Shown piece after piece: positions 21,818 through 31,613 of a stretch of 64,000 bases of DNA. The DNA is from Phanerodontia chrysosporium (Eukaryota; Basidiomycota; Agaricomycetes; Polyporales; Phanerochaetaceae). The stretch spans positions 186,001 through 250,000 of the forward strand of contig MJGA01000003.1 in NCBI GenBank assembly GCA_001910725.1. The letters run 5' to 3'. Position numbers and translations under genes: made by a program. Every line of letters begins with the position of its first letter. The stretch's first letter is position 1. The notes beneath the pieces are model-generated. The model was not told the origin of the DNA, searched no databases, and saw nothing but the letters and a program-made list of their open reading frames with translations.

Positions 21818-24154
21818 CTATAGGAGCGCAGAGCCGTCCTTGCCTTCCTTCACGAGACGTTTCCATTCTTGTCGCCAAGCGTGCATCTGGGCACGCATCT
21901 TCTTGTCGGAGACGACCTTTTCTATCCAGAACAGAAGCGCATTTTCATCCTCGGGCACGAAGAAAGACGAGAGCAGTGATAGGACGCTCTCGAAGTTGGC
22001 CGAGCTCGATGTGATGTGTTCTGCGGCAGCATTAAGCCTCTCTAGGCACAGTTGAACCTTGTACGACGCACCTCTATAGACCCACACTATCGCTACAGCC
22101 ACGACAATGAAGATATCGTGGCCCTCGAGGAGAAACGCATCCCACAGCCTGAGCTGCACTTGGAATGGTACAGAATTAGCAAACAGCGTTATGTACCACT
22201 TGGTCGCGTAGGACGTCGTCGAGATCATGTGTTTCTTGAACGCAGCGTACACGTCGGCATCATCTGCTCCGTGATGCGCTCCTGCACGTAGATCGCCTCG
22301 AGCAGCCCGGGAAGCCAGGGCTGAAGATGTCGTGCATCGCGTACGCGTCGTGTATCCGCACGAGCGACGCGTACACGCGCTCGGGCTCGAAGTAGCAGAG
22401 CAGCGTCGCCGCGATCGGGCCCATGCCCTGGCAGTACCCGCACGTCTCGCAGCGCAGCGACAGGCTGTGCAGGACGTGGAAGAGCGATCGTTGCCTGCGC
22501 GCCATCAGTCAGCGAGGCTGCGCGCAGCGGGGTCCGCGACGACCTACCCTTGCCCGTACCGCGTGCGGAACAGGACGTTCCCGCTGATCGTCCGCGGCAC
22601 GTCGAGGTCGATCTGCACGTCGTAGCTCGACGGCTGGTCGAGCGCCTGGCGGTACTCCTCGCCCAGTTTTCGGAGTTCCCGCTTCCCCGTCTTCGTGAAC
22701 CGGTTCATGAGCACCTCCCACGCGGCGCTCCGCCAGCAGTCGGGATGCCCTTGAACGTCCGTTCCCGGAGCTTGTGCTCCTTGCTCGGCTTGATGGTCCA
22801 AATCTCAACGTTGCCGCCTTCGTCCCGGGACTCTGCAACGAGCATACGTTGCCATTTTGCTGTTCGTTCGATCTCTTTCACCGGAGGCGGGGTCGGTGGC
22901 AGTGAGCGTAGCAGGGGTGCGCTCGGGGAACATGATGTCGTCGGGGTGGAGACGCGGGAGAGGGGCTTCGTTAATGGCGGAGCGGGCAGCAGGATCAGCC
23001 GGTCGTGCGAAGGAGTCACAAAGAACCCGTAGCTAGACCGGGATGAGGACAGACAGGGCAGCACAGCTCAGTGGCACTCACCGATCCAGGCTCGACAGGA
23101 GCTGTATCTCCTGCGGCGTGAGCTCCCGCGTCTTCTCGTGCTCGTCCGCCAACGCCTCTTCCGCCCTGATCTCGCTTTGTCTGCTCCCGCCGACCCGCGC
23201 CCGCGTTCGCTCGACGCCCTCCTCGATACCATCGCCCTTGACTCCGATCACGTCGAGCTGGGCATACGTGCTGCGAACGTGGAAGGCGTCGGCGTCCTCG
23301 CCCTCGGACTGCACGAGCGACAGCTGGCTGTGTTTGCTTTCTGGCGTGCTTGCTTTCGACGGCCGCCGCGGCGAGGCGGCGGGTGTGGACGGGACCGCGA
23401 GGAGGGGCGACGGGTGGGAGTCCCGCTGCTGCTCGGCGTCAGGCAGGGCCCCAGGTGACAACGGCGGCGTGGAATACGGGGAGGGCGATCTGCCGTTCGC
23501 GTGGCCGTTCGTCTGCGGCTGCGGTGCGCCCTGCTGGTGTTGCGAGCTGGCGTGACTTGCGGGACGGCTCCCTGGACGGCTCGCGGGTCTGTTTCGGGTA
23601 GGCGCGCCTGCCTCGCTCGACGTCGAGGGCACGTCGCTACGATGCTGGCTCTCCGACAGGCTGTTCATGCGCGTCCCAGTGGTTGACGTCCGTGCATAAC
23701 TTGATGGCGGGCGGGAGTCGGTGTACGCTAGTTGCATCGAGTCGTCAGAGGTGTCGGAGAAACGGTTCTCGTGGGGATTGAGGAGTTTACTTGGCGGACG
23801 CATCGCGTCGTACGTTGCATCGTAATACCCACTGTCTTCTGCTGGGCGGCCGCTGGAGGGCAAGTACGGGTCGCGGCTGTCGGAGACTGCGACAACGACG
23901 TCTTTCGAGGGCCGGCGGCGATGGTTGTCCAAATGAGGTACGGAGGTAGACCAGCTTTCCTCCTCTTCTTCGTACATAGAATAGATAGTCACTATCGTAG
24001 TCTCAGACGAGCTGCGTTCTCTGTCTATTGCGGACGGGGCGAGTTCTGGCAACGACGAGCCCGACACGGTTGTGGACGTCGAAAGGGGCGACGGCTGCAG
24101 GCTTCTGATGGGCTGGGGCGTGGGTGGAATGAGTATTAGGGACGGAGGGTCCAT
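21818..24154 (-). CDS. TBC-domain Rab GTPase-activating protein
   Basis: Stimulates GTP hydrolysis by a Rab GTPase in membrane traffic. The N-terminal 350 or so residues are disordered and Ser/Pro-rich (MDPPSLILIPPTPQPIRSLQ onwards), ending LTPQEIQLLSSLDR; then YGFFVTPSHDRLILLP, a short linker and the TBC domain. The domain opens with RERTFKGIPDCWRSAAWEVL, has the arginine finger in VQIDLDVPRTI, the glutamine finger in CGYCQGMGPIAATLL, and continues QERITEQMMPDVYAAFKKHM and QLRLWDAFLLEGHDIFIVVA. A final exon ends KEGKDGSALL. Five or six introns are inferred. Both catalytic fingers are present, so it should be an active GAP. The frame is open back to 24334, but the ATG at 24154 is the likelier start. 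The target Rab cannot be read from sequence. Confidence 0.88.
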
Positions 24155-26099
24155 TAAAGTGGCCGGTCGCAGATGAAAGCCTGAAGCAAGGAGTGTATGA
24201 TAAAAGGAGTGAACGGAAGGAGGGACACTTGTCGGGAACTCGGCTGCAGACAATTGACCGCGGTAGCGCAGGACAAACACCGCCTGACTGCGACGACCAC
24301 AACGTTGAGGCGCATCAAAAGTCTCGTTCCCCACCCAATCTAATTACCCTGTGATACAATCACACTTGCACATCACACTCCTCGTGTTTCGCGACCACGG
24401 CCTGCAGCGCATGCAGGACTCCAGGATGTGCTTTCACTGCTCGACATCCAGGTGAGACCATTTCGCGCGGGGCTCTCACTCCAAGCGTCCTGTGACTGCC
24501 TCATGCTAATTAACGGAGAAGAAGTTCCACGTCAGACAGGAGAAGCTGCGCCGCGAAGAGGCGGTCCGCTGTGAGAAGGTGATGCGGTGAGTACTTTTTT
24601 GTCGCACATGACATAGCGGGAGAACGGCGCAGCGGGTCAGAATACGTAGCCTGTCCAAAATCACAGGAGTCATGCACGCGAGTCTCAAATAGACTGACAT
24701 GCCATTTCACCCCGACAGCCCACGCAGTTCCACGTCGGTCACTTTTGCTGGTTGGACAGATCAGGACCTCACAGATGGCGCACTATAGACCGACTCGGCA
24801 TAGCATATGTGGCGTTGCTGCGTGGCAGTCGACCGCTGTCGCTCTGCCTCAGTCCTCGGCGTTCCCAGCATGTGGAGCGCCGCAGCGCTGTTCTCTGCAC
24901 AGCATTGCGCGGGGATCTCGCGGCTTCTCACGATACATGTCTAAGATTCGCATCTAAAGAATACTGGAAGGTATATCAACACTTGTGACAGTTCATACAA
25001 GCTTCGGTCTGCGAGAAATCTGCGTAAATGCCTATTCAACCGTCTCTCAGATATCTGCGGCGATGCAAAATATCCGCAGAAGATTGCGCAGCGAGATATC
25101 TACAGGTATACGAGGGTTTAGCCGCACAGCTTCGAAGATCAGTTATCCAAACGTAACTTATCATTGGGTCGAGAACCGAGTATTGAGCCTCGGCGTTTGT
25201 TCCACGTGGCCGCCACAAAGCCTGGGGTCCGGGCTGATGGCACGCTTCAGAACCTGTTGCCTCTCCTTTGCAACGTTCGGCGCGTGGTGGTGCCCCCCAA
25301 CCGTGTGCTTCATGAAGTTCAAGGGTTGTTTCGCAGAGCTCAAAGTGTGTCGAGTTCATCTCTGGAAGCTGATGTCCAGGGTGTCCCACAGGAGCAACAT
25401 AGGAAGAAAGCCAGACTTCACAAAGGGCGAGCCCTGTCTGCGGATTCTCAGATGTGACTAACGTATCTGCGCGCCAGTGACAGCATGGACAATGATCGCA
25501 ACGATGCGATGGCCCTCAAGCCAGATTACAGGCGTCGAATCTGCGTCCGCGAACCCAGAAGAAGCAGATAACGCAGCGATCACAGCCATGGTCAGTACTC
25601 CCTCTTTCTCTGTTCGTGCACCCGCTCGTGCTGTCAAGCAAGCACCACCTCCTGCTATGCACTGAGAAGACATCCCACCAGCACTTCTCGTCTCCTTCGG
25701 CACATTCCGGTTCTCGACGTACCACACAGCGGACATCTACGTTCGCCACAAACGTGTTGATGAACAGGGCCTGGACTACCTCGCCGGAATTGAACGTTTA
25801 AACGGCACAATAATCTCGATCTGCAAGAGTGCAAAAGAGAGTTGATTGCGAGGGGAAGAGAATAGCTTGGTTCGCCTGTGATGCAGCGTTGAACAGGCGT
25901 GTCGCCGTGAAGGACATTCGAGTGAGGCCGCTTTGAGCATAAACTTCTAGCTTTCACAAGAGTCATTGTGCTGTGTGCAACCCAAAATGTCTTGAAGGGC
26001 ACAGCGCTCCACGTAATGCCAGTTGCCAGCTAGTTATATTGTACCACTGTTCTTACAATGTTGTCGCGCTCCCATTTCGTCGTCCATGCTTTCAATAGT
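24155..26099. other. Gene-poor stretch of about 1.9 kb
   Basis: No intact gene found. Codon patterns are irregular and stops frequent in all frames. The left end holds the TBC promoter and a possible GST-like fragment at 24360-24620; around 25040-25090 the words cagatatctgc, gcaaaatatccgcaga and gcagcgagatatc give a short imperfect ATATC-rich cluster. The rest may be decayed coding or transposon sequence. Confidence 0.45.
24360..24620 (-). pseudogene. Possible fragment of a glutathione-S-transferase-like C-terminus
   Basis: Two minus-strand segments look coding: HHLLTADRLFAAQLLLSDVE (about 24590-24520) and, after a plausible intron, KAHPGVLHALQAVVAKHEEC ending at a stop at 24360-24362. Their order and the patterns T.DR..AAQ.LL.D and HPGV resemble the C-terminal helical half of GST-type proteins. 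No N-terminal thioredoxin-like half was found upstream on this strand. It may be a remnant, a gene broken by errors, or chance. Confidence 0.25.
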
Positions 26100-27468
26100 C
26101 TACTCCTCAGAAATCTTGATCAATAGCTTGCCAGTGACGCTGCTTCCAGGGGTGTTGATCTCCTTCTGTGCCTCGCGGACACCCTCTGCTGTGAAAGGGA
26201 AGACGCGGTGCACTCTGATCTTGAAGAGACCGCTACGGAGCGCCTCCCAAAGCTCGCCAAGGTAGTGATCCGCCTCTTCTGGTGTGGCGATGTATCCAAA
26301 CATGCTGCAACATATACCGCTCAGTGCTGCTCAGACAACAAAGTTTGTCGGCTCACCTCGGACGAACAAGCTTGATGTTCTTCGCAGAAAGCTTGAGCGG
26401 AGAGATCGGGTCAGGCGCGCCTGACGCGTTGCCGATCGCGACGAGCGTGCCCTTCCGACGAAGCATATCAAAGTTCGAGAGGAAGCTGCAGCTGTCATGT
26501 CAGCACCTCGCCGTTCGTTCTGACTACTCGCGACATCGCACGCACGTATCCTTGCCAACGCCGTCAAACACCGCGTGCACGCCCTCGCCGTTCGTAAGCT
26601 CGAGCACGCGCTTCACTGTGTCTTCCTTCGTATACAAAATAACGTGGTCCGCGCCGTGTGCCTTCGCAAGCTCAGCCTTCTCCGGCGTGCTCGTCGTGCC
26701 AATGACCGTTGCACCGCGTGACTTCGCGTACGCGAGGAACGCAAGGCCAAGCCCGCCTGCGATGGTGTGAATGAGGATGACGTCGCCCTTCTTCACGTAG
26801 TAGGATTCAGTCATGGTTGTAAGCGCGGTGAGGCCTGTGATGCGTGCGTCAGCAGATACTGCAAGAGGGTCCAAGTGGGGACGTACAGTGAGAGATGCAG
26901 GAGGAGGCTATGTCGAGCGGGACGTAATCTGGCAGAGGGTAGACAGACTTCCATGAATATGACGCGTATTCTGAGAAAGCACCGAGGCCATTCTGTGTGT
27001 CCAATCAGCTCAGTTGTTTCGATACGAGGGCGAGTTCGCCACATACCACTGCAACCCTGCCGCCAATCTTGTAGCCACGCCTCTTGAATGCAGGATCGTT
27101 GAGGACCTTCTCATCTGTAGGCAGCTTGACGATGATGCCTGACCCCTCCGTGCCAAGAACTGCAGGGAATTTCTTCACAGGGTAAAGTCCCTTACTGTCC
27201 TCCAAGTAAGATTCACAGCGAGATGAATATATGCTGCGAAATTGCTCACCGAAAGTACGTGTCGATCGTGTTCACACCGGCCCATACCAGCTACAAACGG
27301 TCAGATTTAGGCATTGCACAGCTAGGTAAAATTCTACTCACCTTGACTACAATATCCTCCGGGCCCTGTTCAGGGAAAGGGAGACTGGTCTTCTCGATGA
27401 CCTCAGGCCCGCCATGGGCAGAGATGGTTATGGCTTGTACGGTCTGGGGAAGGGACATGAGTGGTTAA
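26100..27468 (-). CDS. Zeta-crystallin-like NADPH:quinone oxidoreductase, copy 5 of 5 (dispersed)
   Basis: Intact copy 12 kb from the tandem array and in the same orientation. It starts MSLPQTVQAITISAHGGPEV and reads GLYPVKKFPAVLGTEGSGII, RRGYKIGGRVAVV, then GLTALTTMTESYYVKKGDVI and HTIAGGLGLAFLAYAKSRGA, ending LLIKISEE. The intron positions match those of the array copies, supporting common origin; sequence drift (for example SEYASYSWKSVYPL where others have AEY..NWV) makes it the most divergent. It lacks a presequence, so cytosolic. No frame break was found. It is head to head with the finger/HTH gene at 28015 across 546 bases. A related TGCGCAATT sequence is at 27766-27774 but about 300 bases upstream. 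Confidence 0.87.
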
Positions 27469-28014
27469 AGGGGAACACCAATGAGGAGGCCCTGTGTTGC
27501 GACCCCTCATATATCGCTTTCCGTTCACGGCTTCCGTTGAGAGTGAACCGGTGATCACTGAACATGGTTCGGGCAAACACATGAGCGCATCTCCAGCTGA
27601 GTAATGGCCTACCGAAGCGGGGTGACCGAGCACGGAGATCTTGCTAAGCTCACCTAGACATACGAGGTCTCATTGACACTCTGCTACACTCACAGGTCGC
27701 CGACAGGCCGTCCGTGCCTTAGGTTGAATACCATGCAGGCCACACGGCGGGCACGACGCAAACACTGCGCAATTACGGCACTGAGCTGTCAAATTCGCTT
27801 GTTGACGCGCAGATCCTGCAGAGCCACGGCAGATCATGTTGCATTGTACACGACCTCAGATCTCAGAGGCACGGAATGGGAGCTCGATGCGGGGGCGGAA
27901 AGACGAGGCCGGAAAACGTTCGACGCATGTCTGACGCATTGCGTTGGCGCCCATGAAATTCGAGTTCGAAGCAAGGCGGAAGGACACACAACTTCTGCAC
28001 TCCTCACGACCGTC
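27469..28014. promoter_or_regulatory. Divergent promoter region, reductase copy 5 / finger gene 5
   Basis: 546 bases between two start codons facing away from each other. Near the reductase side there is tcatatatcg (27509-27518). TGCGCAATT at 27766-27774 is a one-mismatch relative of the element found before copies 1-4. Reading frames inside are not supported as genes. Confidence 0.4.
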
Positions 28015-29578
28015 ATGCCCTACCGACCACCCGCTCTCTCCATCGTCACCGCCGAGGTCCTCGAGCAGCTCTATGTGAAGCCCGGGGCTCGTCAAAGAGG
28101 TCAGTAGAGTCCTACTTGCTGCGAAGGCGTACGGTTAACGCCGAACATGCGCGCTGCAGGAAATACAACGGCCTGTCCTATGAATGCTTGTTGTGCAAGT
28201 CTCGAATTGTCAACCTGTCCCCAATGAACATTACCGAGTGGTGCACCAGTCAAAGGCGTCTATACGCTTTGGTGAGGAGGGGAAGGAGTACGAGGTGAAG
28301 CGGTCGCGGACTACGAACCTCTTCGAGTGTCCGCGGTGCGATTCGCTCTTCAGACATCCGCGGCATATACAGGTGCGTAGTGCTACTAGTTGTCAAACTT
28401 TTCGTGGAGAGCTTACTTCTTGACAGGACCATGCCGCTGCGTGGCATGGAGCCTGTCCCATAAGCAGCACGAGCGTCGAATCTCCTGTGAAGCCCTCAAG
28501 GTCGTCCACGTCCGCCAACAGCACGCCGCAAGCGAGACGTACACGGCGCAGAAGAACGGAGTCTACCCCACAAACACCTCAAACCCGGAATTCGACGAGC
28601 GTTGCACGGCCGCTGAAGACCCCAACGCGCACACGGTGCGTGTCGCCTTTGCCAATGTAATTTCAGCCCGACCATGCTCACTGTGTCTCGCCGTGCAGAA
28701 CCGGGATACCGAACATCTCGCGGACATTCCGCGCCGTGATCCGCCAGTGCTACAACCAGCGCACCATGTCGAACAAGGAGATCGCGGAGTACTGCAACTG
28801 CGACGTGCGCGACGTGTACTTTGCCGTGAACAACGAGTCAGGAGATAACCTGGACGAGGACCCGGCGTACCTCGACGGGAAGCTTGGTGACATTGTCAAC
28901 ATCGACAACGTCGACGCAAGCATATTGGAGGCAGTGTACCACGATGATAAGCTCGACAAGGACATGGATGAGGACGAGGACGCCGACGGGCAGACGGACG
29001 GGGAGCATACTGGCCGGCAAGACCCGCGCGCAAAAGCGTACCCGACACCAGAAAGTGACCCGCCATATGGCGCCCGACGGCGAGAACACGTCGACGACGC
29101 AGGGTACGACTCTGAGGAGGAGATTGAACGTATATTGAGTGCCGTCGACCTGGATCCTCCGTCAGACGTAGAGATGTTCGATGTATGTTTTACAGCTTTG
29201 TCATGTGTTCTTTGGCTTATGATAGCGCAGGACTCTGCACCGCACCATGATGAAAACACTCATGATGTGTTCACATCAAGACCGACACAAGCACCTCAAC
29301 ACCAATCGTCTCTCTTCCAAGTATCATCACCCGACCCAGTCTACGCGTTTTTCTCGACGCTACCGAAGACCACACCAGAAGATGCGAAACATCTGTCTGC
29401 GGTCTTCAAAGTGTATGGTGTCGAGAGCTCGGAAGACCTCGACATGCTCTCGCAGATGGAGGGATGTTGGCCCGAGGTCGGTAATTACGTCTGCGGCCGA
29501 GGGGTTACGCAGGACCAGTGGCTACAAGTTTGCGACGCGCTGCGAGCGCGGCGGGCGAGGGTGCTGGGGAAACGGTGA
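28015..29578 (+). CDS. Finger/HTH/helical-domain family protein, member 5
   Basis: Closest in layout to the gene at 5299-6877. It starts MPYRPPALSIVTAEVLEQLY; after an intron, finger 1 reads YECLLCK...NEHYRVVH, but one base is missing in the run of four C at 28220-28223 and the frame must shift there. Finger 2 (FECPRCDSLFRHPRHIQ) is followed by the conserved intron and DHAAAWHGAC. A Ser/Thr/Arg-rich linker, then the helix-turn-helix-like block at about 28730-28890 (AVIRQCYNQRTMSNKEIAEY, CDVRDVYFAVNNESGDNLDE), a very acidic region (DEDEDADGQTDGEHTG) and DDAGYDSEEEIER, which is shared with member 4. The C-terminal helical domain is at about 29335-29560 (VYAFFSTLPKTTPEDAKHLS, WLQVCDALRARRA). Function unknown; a nuclear role is inferred. 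Confidence 0.7.
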
Positions 29579-30236
29579 CCTCTTCTTCGATCTATACCTC
29601 CTTGAGCGGATTTCACTTGCTCGATCTGGTAGTCGAGGTGCACGATTCGGATTCCCAAGTTGTATGTTCATCCAAAAATTTGTATGCTCTACTGTGGGAT
29701 GCAAAGTGATCGCTCGGGATGCAAAGCGATCGCTCGGTTAGCAGTGTATTTTTGTGGCCACATGAGCAGAAATCTTTGTTTGTGAATAGGAAAGGGCAGT
29801 TTGAGTAGGAATCGTTATATATCCGTGGTAAGCTCGCAGAGTCGAAAGCTCCTCCGTTGAAAATCAAGGCGGCCGTGGCCCTCATCTCCTCTGTTAGCTT
29901 ACTCTGGCAATGTCACTCCGCGAGGGCACGAGCAACCTGCAACCCGTCTAGAGAAGTGCAGCAATCAGAGTTCACCGTGACGTACTACCATAACAGTAGT
30001 GTGAAGACTGCACGAGTGAACTTGCTAGCAAGCTTACCCCCAGCAGCTCCATCGCTGCATGTGAGATACAAAATGTGGCGTACGCTCTTGCAGTCACCCG
30101 AATGCGAGCCATAGGTAAAAGTTGATACCCTCTGATATGTATATGGTCACGTCTAACCATAGGAAAGTAGCCTATAACAAAGGATCATTCCCGACACAGA
30201 CGTCAATGACATACAAGTACGACTTAGCATATTCAA
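29579..30236. other. Intergenic, about 660 bases
   Basis: AT-rich 3' flank of the finger gene and 5' flank of the tRNA. The words gtgggatgcaaagtgatcgctcgg and ggatgcaaagcgatcgctcggttag around 29696-29741 form a short tandem repeat of about 18 bases (two copies of GGGATGCAAAG.GATCGCTCGG). No gene supported. Confidence 0.45.
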
Positions 30237-30318
30237 GGCGCTATAGCCAAGTGGTTAAGGCGATTGATTAGAAATCAATTCCCGTTTCGGGGCGCAGGTT
30301 CGAGTCCTGCTGGCGTCG
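30237..30318 (+). tRNA. tRNA-Ser (anticodon AGA), intronless
   Basis: 82 bases folding as a class II tRNA. Acceptor stem GGCGCTA pairs with TGGCGTC (two G-U pairs) with discriminator G. The anticodon stem ATTGA/TCAAT encloses loop TTAGAAA with anticodon AGA. A variable arm (CCCGTTTCGGG) and the T arm GCAGGTTCGAGTCCTGC follow. The B box GGTTCGAGTCC is perfect. The long variable arm and anticodon assign it to serine. Confidence 0.95.
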
Positions 30319-30321
30319 TTC

Positions 30322-30327
30322 TTTTTT
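30322..30327 (+). terminator. RNA polymerase III terminator
   Basis: Run of six T directly after the tRNA-Ser gene, the usual Pol III stop signal. Confidence 0.8.
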
Positions 30328-30518
30328 CTGGGTCACAAATACGATGTATAAAGCTCGAGGAAACCGTAGAAATCGAGAGGAATCGAGGAACATCGAAACC
30401 GCGAGTTTTTGCGAAGTTCCCACGAAGTTCGCGCATTAGACGCCCATCTGCCCAGCTAGGCGCCTGACTCTCCGCGCAAAGGCGCGTCGCGCAACACGAC
30501 CGCGGACTAGTGTTGCGG

Positions 30519-31098
30519 AAGAAAGTCAGACGTAACTTATCGTCTGTAAGAAAGTCAGTAACTTAACGGCAAGTTACATCATTTACAGCGGTGCCCTAAA
30601 AAGGGGTGTCAGCAAATGTCAGAAAGTTTATATAATATGCATGGCCCTTCGAGTGCTCCAAGGACATGTACAGGATGTACTAGCATCAGCAACACCTGTA
30701 GAGCCTCAAGCTGACAAAACTGCAGTACAATACCGAGAAGACGAAGACGATATGCTGTATAATTCTCCAAGGCCCGAAACCCTAGCTGCCTTAGTGTACA
30801 TGTATGTTGTGCCAGTAAAGCCGCCTGGGCTTTCCTGAGATGTACTGCACACTAGAAATTGCTGCCAGCCCGCGCAGTTGTAGCCGGAGTGCCTTCTGTC
30901 AATTGCTTGAGGAGGTCCATCGCCTCTCGGTCCTCCCTCTAGTCCCTCTACTAGGTCACCTTGTAACTTACACGACTTTCTTACCTTTACTTAAGCTTAC
31001 CGTAACTTACAAGTTAGACGCCTATGTAAGAAGCTGGAACTGAATACTTTCCTTACAGGTTTACGGGTCTTATTTTCTGACATCTGTAAGTTACACCG
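30519..31098. repeat. Cluster of inverted and direct repeats, MITE-like candidate
   Basis: Left end: two direct copies of AGAAAGTCAG..GTAACTTA at 30520-30540 and 30549-30566. Right end: 30961-31012 carries the reverse complement (taacttacacgactttctta), further gtaacttac at 31001-31009 and gtaagttac at 31086-31094. The two ends enclose about 400 bases without a supported gene. The layout is that of a short non-autonomous element with terminal inverted repeats, or its remnant, placed about 200 bases downstream of a tRNA gene. No target-site duplication could be fixed by eye. Confidence 0.4.
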
Positions 31099-31613
31099 CC
31101 CGGAATTTCTTCCTTAATGCCCGCGCGCGAGATAGAAGCTTGTCGCGGGGGCTGTGGACGGGGAGATGGCGGACGGGGACATGCGCCGCGACGCGCCGCT
31201 CACGCACACAATCAAGGAGGACCTTGCTCGCGACGCTTCCGAGCCCAGTGCGCGACCTGCCTGCGGCGGGAGAACCAGCGATCCTGCGCTCGACACGCTC
31301 TGTGATACTCGTGCCCGTCTCTTCAATGAGGACTTTGGGCAGCGCGTGCGGAGACGGTTCGGCCCGCACGTGTCGCTCGCGACCGAGGACGGCCTGCGCA
31401 TGCGTTAACCTGCAGAGCAGAGGCGGCTGACATGCTTGATTTGTTTCGCTTATACTTTTGCTTTACCATTTGCTACCCTGCTTTGCTTTGCCTATTGACT
31501 CGCTGCTCAGGATGTGATCGTGCGAGTCATAGTATTAAGCCACCATTACAAGTCGTGTCGCGCAAACAAGCCCGTTTCAAATGCAAGTCAGCCTCAACCG
31601 TCTACCCTCCCAC
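31099..31613. other. Intergenic, about 515 bases
   Basis: GC-rich to 31410, then AT-rich. A plus-strand frame (31154-31408) is open for 84 codons and has no recognisable similarity; three frames are open there at once, which suggests GC bias, so it is not called. Confidence 0.4.

Noticed and set aside
31154..31408. 84-codon plus-strand ORF (MDGEMADGDMRRD...)
   Set aside because: Three frames are open over the same GC-rich segment and no similarity is recognised, so it may be chance.
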